DNA of 47,268 nt. It comes from Candidatus Eremiobacteraceae bacterium (lineage in GTDB: Bacteria; Vulcanimicrobiota; Vulcanimicrobiia; Eremiobacterales; Eremiobacteraceae). The translations under genes and the position numbers were made by a program. Every line of letters starts with the position of its first letter. Position 1 is the first letter of the stretch. Location: positions 1 through 47,268 of the forward strand of contig DATCBN010000065.1 of assembly GCA_036511855.1 (NCBI GenBank), read 5' to 3'. Below the pieces are notes generated by a model, which saw only the letters and a program-made list of their open reading frames with translations, was not told the DNA's origin and made no database searches. This document shows positions 43,255 through 47,268 of the stretch, in pieces.

Positions 43255-44322
43255 ATGGCCGCAAAGGAATCTGACGGCCGGCAGCGGATTGGTGCACCGG
43301 GGGATTTGATCGTGTCAACATGTTTGGCATTGGTCGCCGCTGCCGTGCTTGCTACGGCTGCGCCGGCCCCGGCGGCGAGCCCTACTGCGGCGGTTTCCAC
43401 CGGCCCTCAAGCCGTGCAATACGTGCAAGTGCAATATCGCAACGTGCTCAAGACTGACGCAGGGCAGCCGGCCGTCAATCCCGTCAAGTCGCTCTTCCAT
43501 TCGTTTCTTTCTAGCGTTCTGCATAATGTGCTGTCCAGCTTGAACCCCATAGCCGGATTTATCGCCGATAAAATCACGAACAGCCTGCAGAAGAAATCGC
43601 TTCCCCCTCCGCCCGACTTGCATGCGAAACCGAACGTCGATATCGTCGCCGAGTTCGAAGCGACGACGACGATAGCGCCCGCTCGCACGCGAACGGACAT
43701 CGACAATATTTCAACGATCGTCCAGTGCGACAAGCAGCGGATCATCGTCGCCGACAACGATGCCAAGGTCTACACCACACAATCGTTCGACGATATGCTC
43801 AAGGACGCCGACGCAAGCGACGACGGCCCGGCCGTTGCCGACGACCCCAGCCAACAGACTATCGTCGCACAGCCGGACGATGGGACCGAGACGATCGCCG
43901 GGTTGTTATCCCGGCACGAACTCATCTCTGCGCCGGGGTCGATGTTCGGAACAGCGGTAACCGATCTTTGGTTCGCCGACGTGCCCATGCCGGATACATG
44001 CTCGACCGGGCCGCGGATGCCGGGAGTTGCAAATGCGCCGCAGGCGACGAGCAGCGCCGGAATCGTGCGCATTCCGTTGCGCAGCGTTCAATGGAGTGAG
44101 ATGGACCTCACGGCGCCGCCTACTTCTGCGCCGCCGAGTTCTGCGCCGCCGCCGGGCGCGCCGGCTTCGCAGGCACCGTATCGGGATACTGTGCTGGACA
44201 CTCCCGGCCTCGCGTGGGTCGAGACCACGTCGTTTACCCGGCTGCCGTATGACGCGTCATTCTTCGACGTGCCCGCCGGCTACGCGCTCGCAACGCCCGA
44301 ACCGAGCCCGCCGCCTAACTAG
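43255..44322 (+). CDS. Exported protein of unknown function with Pro-rich linker
   Basis: The 355-residue product has a signal-type N-terminus (STCLALVAAAVLATAAPAPAA). A middle beta-rich part follows (VDIVAEFEATTTIAPARTRTD, then RIIVADNDAKVYTT), with the flavour of proteins that record a tracked property of an outer-membrane ligand. Near the C-terminus is a Pro-rich linker (TAPPTSAPPSSAPPPGAP) before a short final block. I recognise no family. ATG 43255 is used. GTG 43312 has a better ribosome site (GGGGGA, 7 nt before) and would give the shorter signal MSTCLALVAAAVL. Its end overlaps the flavin oxidase gene end by 8 nt, convergent. Confidence 0.7.
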   Translation: MAAKESDGRQRIGAPGDLIVSTCLALVAAAVLATAAPAPAASPTAAVSTGPQAVQYVQVQYRNVLKTDAGQPAVNPVKSLFHSFLSSVLHNVLSSLNPIAGFIADKITNSLQKKSLPPPPDLHAKPNVDIVAEFEATTTIAPARTRTDIDNISTIVQCDKQRIIVADNDAKVYTTQSFDDMLKDADASDDGPAVADDPSQQTIVAQPDDGTETIAGLLSRHELISAPGSMFGTAVTDLWFADVPMPDTCSTGPRMPGVANAPQATSSAGIVRIPLRSVQWSEMDLTAPPTSAPPSSAPPPGAPASQAPYRDTVLDTPGLAWVETTSFTRLPYDASFFDVPAGYALATPEPSPPPN

Positions 44323-45451
44323 CGTGCGCGAATCGGGAGGGCGACAAGAACCCGATGTCGAGCCGCGATGCCCCGTCGAGCAAGAGCTCCGCCACGATCT
44401 CGCCGACGACGGGCGCGAACTTGAATCCGTGTCCGGAAAAACCTCCGGCGACCACGATGCCCTCATCGGCAGGATGACGGCCGATCGCGAAATGCTCGTC
44501 GGGCGTGAGTGCGTACATACATGCTTTTGCGCTTCGGAAGGTCTGGCTTGCTCCGGGCAGCCACTCTTCAAGGGCGGTTTGGATAGGGATTATATCAGCT
44601 TCCGAGATCCCGCGTTCCAATTCGTCCGGTTTGGTGTAGACGCCGCGCGAATGAAACGCCGCCTTGACGCCGTCGCCAAAATCCGGCATTCCATAGATCA
44701 CGTTTGGAAGGCCTTCACGGTCCAGCAGGAACGCGGGGCAACGATCCGCCGTGAATTGTGCGGTTCGAGGCGCGAACCATGCCTGCACGTTGCGCTGTAC
44801 TTTGAGCGGAATGCCGGTCTGCGCGGCGATGCTCTCGAACCACGGTCCGACCGATAACACGAGGTGCTCTGCCTCGACGAAGGAGCCGTCATCGAGCGCG
44901 ACTCGAAGCGTGCGAGGCCCGGTCCGATGCCAATCGGTCACGCGCACGCCGAATCGCATCTGCGCGCCGGCATCCGCCGCCGACTCGAGTAGAGCATGAA
45001 CCGCACGTTCCGGAAAGATGATGCCGCCTTCACGCTCGAAGATCCCCACTTCGTCCGTGCGCGGACGGGCGATCGGATAGCGGCGGATGATGTCGGCGGA
45101 GGTGAGATATTCGACAGGAAGATGATGCCGTTCCGCGCTTCTGCGCGATCCTGCGATGACGTTGGTGGACTCCTTGCCCGCGAGCAGCAACCCGGTTATC
45201 GTCATGAGATGTTTGCCGGTGCGCGCCTCGAGGTCGCGCCACAACTCGTAGGATCGAAGGACGAGCGGCACGTATGCGACGTGTTCGAAGTAGGCTTGCC
45301 GGATCAATCGCGTTTTTCCGTGCGAAGCCCCTTGATCGTGGACCGGCCAGAATCGTTCGAGCCCCAGCACGCGCATGCCGCGACGCGCGCAGTTCGAGAC
45401 GATGGAGCTGCCCATCACGCCGAGCCCGACCACGATCGCGTCGTAGCTCAC
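44315..45451 (-). CDS. Covalent-flavin amine oxidase (monomeric sarcosine oxidase / N-methyltryptophan oxidase family)
   Basis: The 378-residue protein has an N-terminal FAD motif VVGLGVMGSSIVSNCARRG, then HDQGASHGKTRLIRQAY, which is typical of MSOX/MTOX enzymes. Cys311 in KACMYALTPDEHF aligns with the Cys that binds FAD covalently in that family, and GGFSGHGFKFAPVVG closes the active site. It would oxidise a secondary or N-methyl amine with O2, giving imine and H2O2. GTG 45451 overlaps the phosphoribosyltransferase stop in a GTGA, so the two are translationally coupled. The substrate is open: sarcosine, N-methyl amino acids or a cyclic imino acid are all possible. Confidence 0.9.
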   Translation of the reverse strand: MSYDAIVVGLGVMGSSIVSNCARRGMRVLGLERFWPVHDQGASHGKTRLIRQAYFEHVAYVPLVLRSYELWRDLEARTGKHLMTITGLLLAGKESTNVIAGSRRSAERHHLPVEYLTSADIIRRYPIARPRTDEVGIFEREGGIIFPERAVHALLESAADAGAQMRFGVRVTDWHRTGPRTLRVALDDGSFVEAEHLVLSVGPWFESIAAQTGIPLKVQRNVQAWFAPRTAQFTADRCPAFLLDREGLPNVIYGMPDFGDGVKAAFHSRGVYTKPDELERGISEADIIPIQTALEEWLPGASQTFRSAKACMYALTPDEHFAIGRHPADEGIVVAGGFSGHGFKFAPVVGEIVAELLLDGASRLDIGFLSPSRFAHAS

Positions 45452-46146
45452 GAGCGCTGTCCGCCGTCGGCCGTTTCGCGAAAGCGCGAAGCTTGCATGA
45501 GAAGCGAGCGCACATCGTCGTCGCCGACTTGCGCGAACGAGTCGTACCAGTTTCCGACGCTGACGAACGATGCCGGGCAGTCGACGCACACGAAGTCGTC
45601 GACGAGCTCGCGAATGGAATCCGCCGCCTCGCGCGCCGCGACCGGCACTGCGACGACGACGCGCGCCGGGTTCTGATTGCGAACGCATGCGATAGCGGCG
45701 CGCATGCTCGCGCCCGTCGCAAGGCCGTCATCCGCGAGGACGACGATCGCGCCGACGACGTCGATCGCGTGACGATCCTCTCGAAGCGCGCGGATCCGGC
45801 CCGGCAGTTGCGCCCGCGCTTCGGCAAGCGCGGCGTCGATGACGTTTTGCGAAATGCCGAGCCGCTGGACCAGCTCGTCGTTGACGACGTGTGAGCCGTC
45901 CGCGGCGACGGCGCCGAGAGCGAGCTCCGGATGCCGCGCAAGCGCGAGCTTGAGGACGACGATGAAGTCCAGCGGTGCGTGCAAAGCTTTGGCGATCTCG
46001 AATGCGACCGGTACGCCACCGCGCGGCAACCCGAACACGACCACATCATCACGCGATGAATAGCGGCCGAGGAGCTGCGCGAGCGATCGCCCGGCTTGCG
46101 CCCGGTCTTGGAATCCGCTCCGTGGTTGGCCAGGACTTGCGTTCAT
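45448..46146 (-). CDS. Phosphoribosyltransferase (type I fold)
   Basis: The 232-residue protein has GLPRGGVPVAFEIAKAL near residue 38, LDFIVVLKLALARHPELALG, and the PRPP-binding loop VVLADDGLATGASM near 132. These are the features of the standalone phosphoribosyltransferases often placed near stress or envelope genes. ATG 46146 is the start; any longer frame would read antisense through tRNA-Arg and is rejected. The downstream amine oxidase overlaps it by 4 nt (GTGA). Confidence 0.88.
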   Translation of the reverse strand: MNASPGQPRSGFQDRAQAGRSLAQLLGRYSSRDDVVVFGLPRGGVPVAFEIAKALHAPLDFIVVLKLALARHPELALGAVAADGSHVVNDELVQRLGISQNVIDAALAEARAQLPGRIRALREDRHAIDVVGAIVVLADDGLATGASMRAAIACVRNQNPARVVVAVPVAAREAADSIRELVDDFVCVDCPASFVSVGNWYDSFAQVGDDDVRSLLMQASRFRETADGGQRS

Positions 46147-46200
46147 CGGGCCCTTTCGCGGTAGGCCGCCGGCCTCAAATTCGTGAACTGATTCACCAAC

Positions 46201-46277
46201 GCCCTCGTAGTTCAGCGGATTAGAACGTCGCGCTTCGAACGCGAAAGTCGGGGGTTCGATTCCCTCCGAGGGCACCA
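46201..46277 (+). tRNA. tRNA-Arg, anticodon TCG
   Basis: The cloverleaf is complete: acceptor GCCCTCG (46201-46207) and CGAGGGC (46267-46273), D arm GTTC...GAAC, anticodon arm TCGCG/CGCGA with loop CTTCGAA (anticodon TCG, reading CGA), T arm GGGGG/CCCTC with loop TTCGATT, discriminator A, and an encoded CCA (46275-46277). The last A is also the first base of the proline-dehydrogenase-like gene's ATG. It is divergent from the phosphoribosyltransferase gene. Confidence 0.97.
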
Positions 46278-47197
46278 TGACTGATCTCATGCGTTCGGCG
46301 TTGCTTGCGGCGGCGGGCAATCGCGGCCTGCAACGGTTCGTCACCAAGCACGGGCGGCGGTTCGGCGCAGGCCGGTTTGTCGCCGGCGAAACGCTCGACG
46401 AATTCATGACCGTGGTCCAGTCGTGCAACGTGCGCGGTTTTCGCGTCGCCGCTGGATTATTGGGCGAAGACGTGCGCAGCGTCGCCGGCGCACAATCGGT
46501 GGCGCAAGAGTACCGGATCATCTTGGATCGTTTCTCGCAAGCCCGCGCAAGCGCGAACGTCGCTTTGAAGCTCACCCATCTCGGATTGGATGTGGACAAC
46601 GAGCTCGCTTTTGCAAACGTAGCCTCGGTCGCCGCAAGAGCAGCACAGTTAGGCAATTTCGTGCGCATCGACATGGAGCAATCGAGCCACACCGGTGCGA
46701 CGATCGAGATCTACCGCAGGCTCAGAACGCTCGGCGTCGACAATGTCGGCACGGTGCTTCAAGCATATCTGTACCGTTCGGAAGCCGACTTGCGCGCGCT
46801 CTTGCCGTTGAAGCCGAATCTCAGGCTTGTGAAAGGAGCTTATTTGGAGCCTCCGGCCATCGCCTATCCGAAGAAGCGCGATGTCGACCGCAATTATAGC
46901 CGCCTCATCGAGCTGTCGTTGAAGGAAGGCGGCTACACCGCGATCGCCACGCACGATGAAGCGATCATCGAGCGCAGCCTCGACTTCATCCAAAGGAATT
47001 CGATCCTCGACGGGTCGTATGAATTTCAGATGCTCTACGGCGTCCGGCCGCGGCTGCAGCAGTCGATGATCGAGCGGAGATATCCGGTTCGCATCGCGGT
47101 TCCTTTCGGCTCCGAGTGGTATCCGTACCTGATGCGGCGGCTCGCCGAGCGTCCGGCTAATCTCTTCTTCTTCGTCTCGTCGGTCTGGCGCGGATGA
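46277..47197 (+). CDS. Proline dehydrogenase-family protein, probable hydroxyproline dehydrogenase
   Basis: The 306-residue protein matches monofunctional bacterial proline dehydrogenases in length (about 307 in Thermus) and motifs: LRLVKGAYLEPP, YEFQMLYGVRPRL, and a C-terminal block ending YLMRRLAERPANLFFF with the substrate-carboxylate arginines (287-288). At the position of the active-site Tyr (Thermus Tyr275, E. coli PutA Tyr540) the sequence reads VRIAVPFG, giving Ala274; human hydroxyproline dehydrogenase PRODH2 has Ser there. Loss of this Tyr is known to relax preference for proline over hydroxyproline. ATG 46277 shares its A with the tRNA CCA end, and GAGGG in the tRNA acceptor could serve as ribosome site. 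ATG 46289 would avoid the overlap. FAD enzyme, probably membrane-associated via electron transfer. Confidence 0.9.
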   Translation: MTDLMRSALLAAAGNRGLQRFVTKHGRRFGAGRFVAGETLDEFMTVVQSCNVRGFRVAAGLLGEDVRSVAGAQSVAQEYRIILDRFSQARASANVALKLTHLGLDVDNELAFANVASVAARAAQLGNFVRIDMEQSSHTGATIEIYRRLRTLGVDNVGTVLQAYLYRSEADLRALLPLKPNLRLVKGAYLEPPAIAYPKKRDVDRNYSRLIELSLKEGGYTAIATHDEAIIERSLDFIQRNSILDGSYEFQMLYGVRPRLQQSMIERRYPVRIAVPFGSEWYPYLMRRLAERPANLFFFVSSVWRG

Positions 47198-47268
47198 CCG
47201 GCCACCTGACGTCGGGCGTGGTCTGCGCCACGTTGACGCCGCTCGACGATAACGGCGAGCCATGCATA
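47194..47268 (+). CDS. Dihydrodipicolinate synthase/N-acetylneuraminate lyase family protein, partial (5' end)
   Basis: Only 25 codons lie in the window: MTGHLTSGVVCATLTPLDDN and GEPCI. GVVCATLTPLDDNGEP is the first beta strand and TP-loop of DHDPS/NAL-family aldolases and lyases. The ATG overlaps the TGA of the preceding gene (ATGA), so translation is coupled. The family includes dihydrodipicolinate synthase, 4-hydroxy-2-oxoglutarate aldolase and hydroxyproline-pathway deaminases. Context with a hydroxyproline-type dehydrogenase favours the last two. The call rests on a short match. Confidence 0.65.
   Translation, partial: MTGHLTSGVVCATLTPLDDNGEPCI

Noticed and set aside
46147-46692. N-terminal extension of the phosphoribosyltransferase frame through the tRNA
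   Set aside because: The sequence read there is the antisense of tRNA-Arg and of the dehydrogenase gene; the transferase family start fits ATG 46146.

Overview
The window is high-GC chromosomal DNA from a bacterium with an outer membrane: it carries a TonB-dependent receptor, an outer-membrane DUF5916-type barrel and many Sec signal peptides. The mix of large secreted Asp-box (VPS10/sortilin-type) propellers, S10 carboxypeptidases, a GH63 glucosidase and frequent GTG/TTG starts behind good Shine-Dalgarno sites resembles soil lineages such as Candidatus Eremiobacterota. That placement is an impression; no phylogenetic marker gene is present. I find no phage, insertion sequence, CRISPR array or conjugation gene. 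Coding density is high and no gene-free stretch exceeds 300 bases.

Layout. 1-813: 5' part of a glycogen-debranching-type enzyme running off the left edge. 1-3.7 kb: secreted multicopper oxidase and a MOSC protein. 3.7-9.3 kb (minus): GH63 glucosidase, a flavin disulfide reductase and PBP4-type DacB in one direction. 9.5-12.8 kb: thioredoxin-fold protein, then APC permease and MFS transporter (minus). 13-15.3 kb: pseudopilin, secreted TAP-type peptidase, small DUF6504-like protein. 15.3-32.8 kb: a block rich in exported proteins, with two large paralogous Asp-box propellers, an alpha/beta hydrolase, a DUF1579-like protein, a TonB receptor with a YncE-like propeller, a sialidase-fold protein and two tandem S10 carboxypeptidases. 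33-38 kb: small metabolic enzymes (aldo/keto reductase, PLP aminotransferase, VOC, SRPBCC, DUF1203, DUF899, MaoC). 38-44.3 kb: CBM9/DUF5916 protein, M48 protease with a long unknown tail, LigB-type dioxygenase, and an unknown secreted protein. 44.3-47.3 kb: covalent-flavin amine oxidase coupled to a phosphoribosyltransferase, then, divergently, tRNA-Arg(TCG), a proline-dehydrogenase-family gene and the start of a dihydrodipicolinate-synthase-family gene.

How genes may work together. The 13-33 kb block looks like an envelope or extracellular peptide-scavenging region: peptidases, propellers and a TonB receptor, with APC and MFS transporters nearby. The TonB receptor and the YncE-like gene share an unusual promoter arrangement (TTAAG, 4 nt, CTTAAC, 8 nt, TATG), suggesting co-regulation. 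At the right end, the proline dehydrogenase has Ala at the position where a Tyr enforces proline specificity, and it overlaps by 4 nt a gene of the family that contains 4-hydroxy-2-oxoglutarate aldolase. This fits a hydroxyproline catabolic module. Its start codon also overlaps the encoded CCA end of tRNA-Arg.

Five intergenic palindromic elements share a TGTAGGAG cap but carry different hairpin modules. Two of them supply the TAG stop codon of a neighbouring gene.
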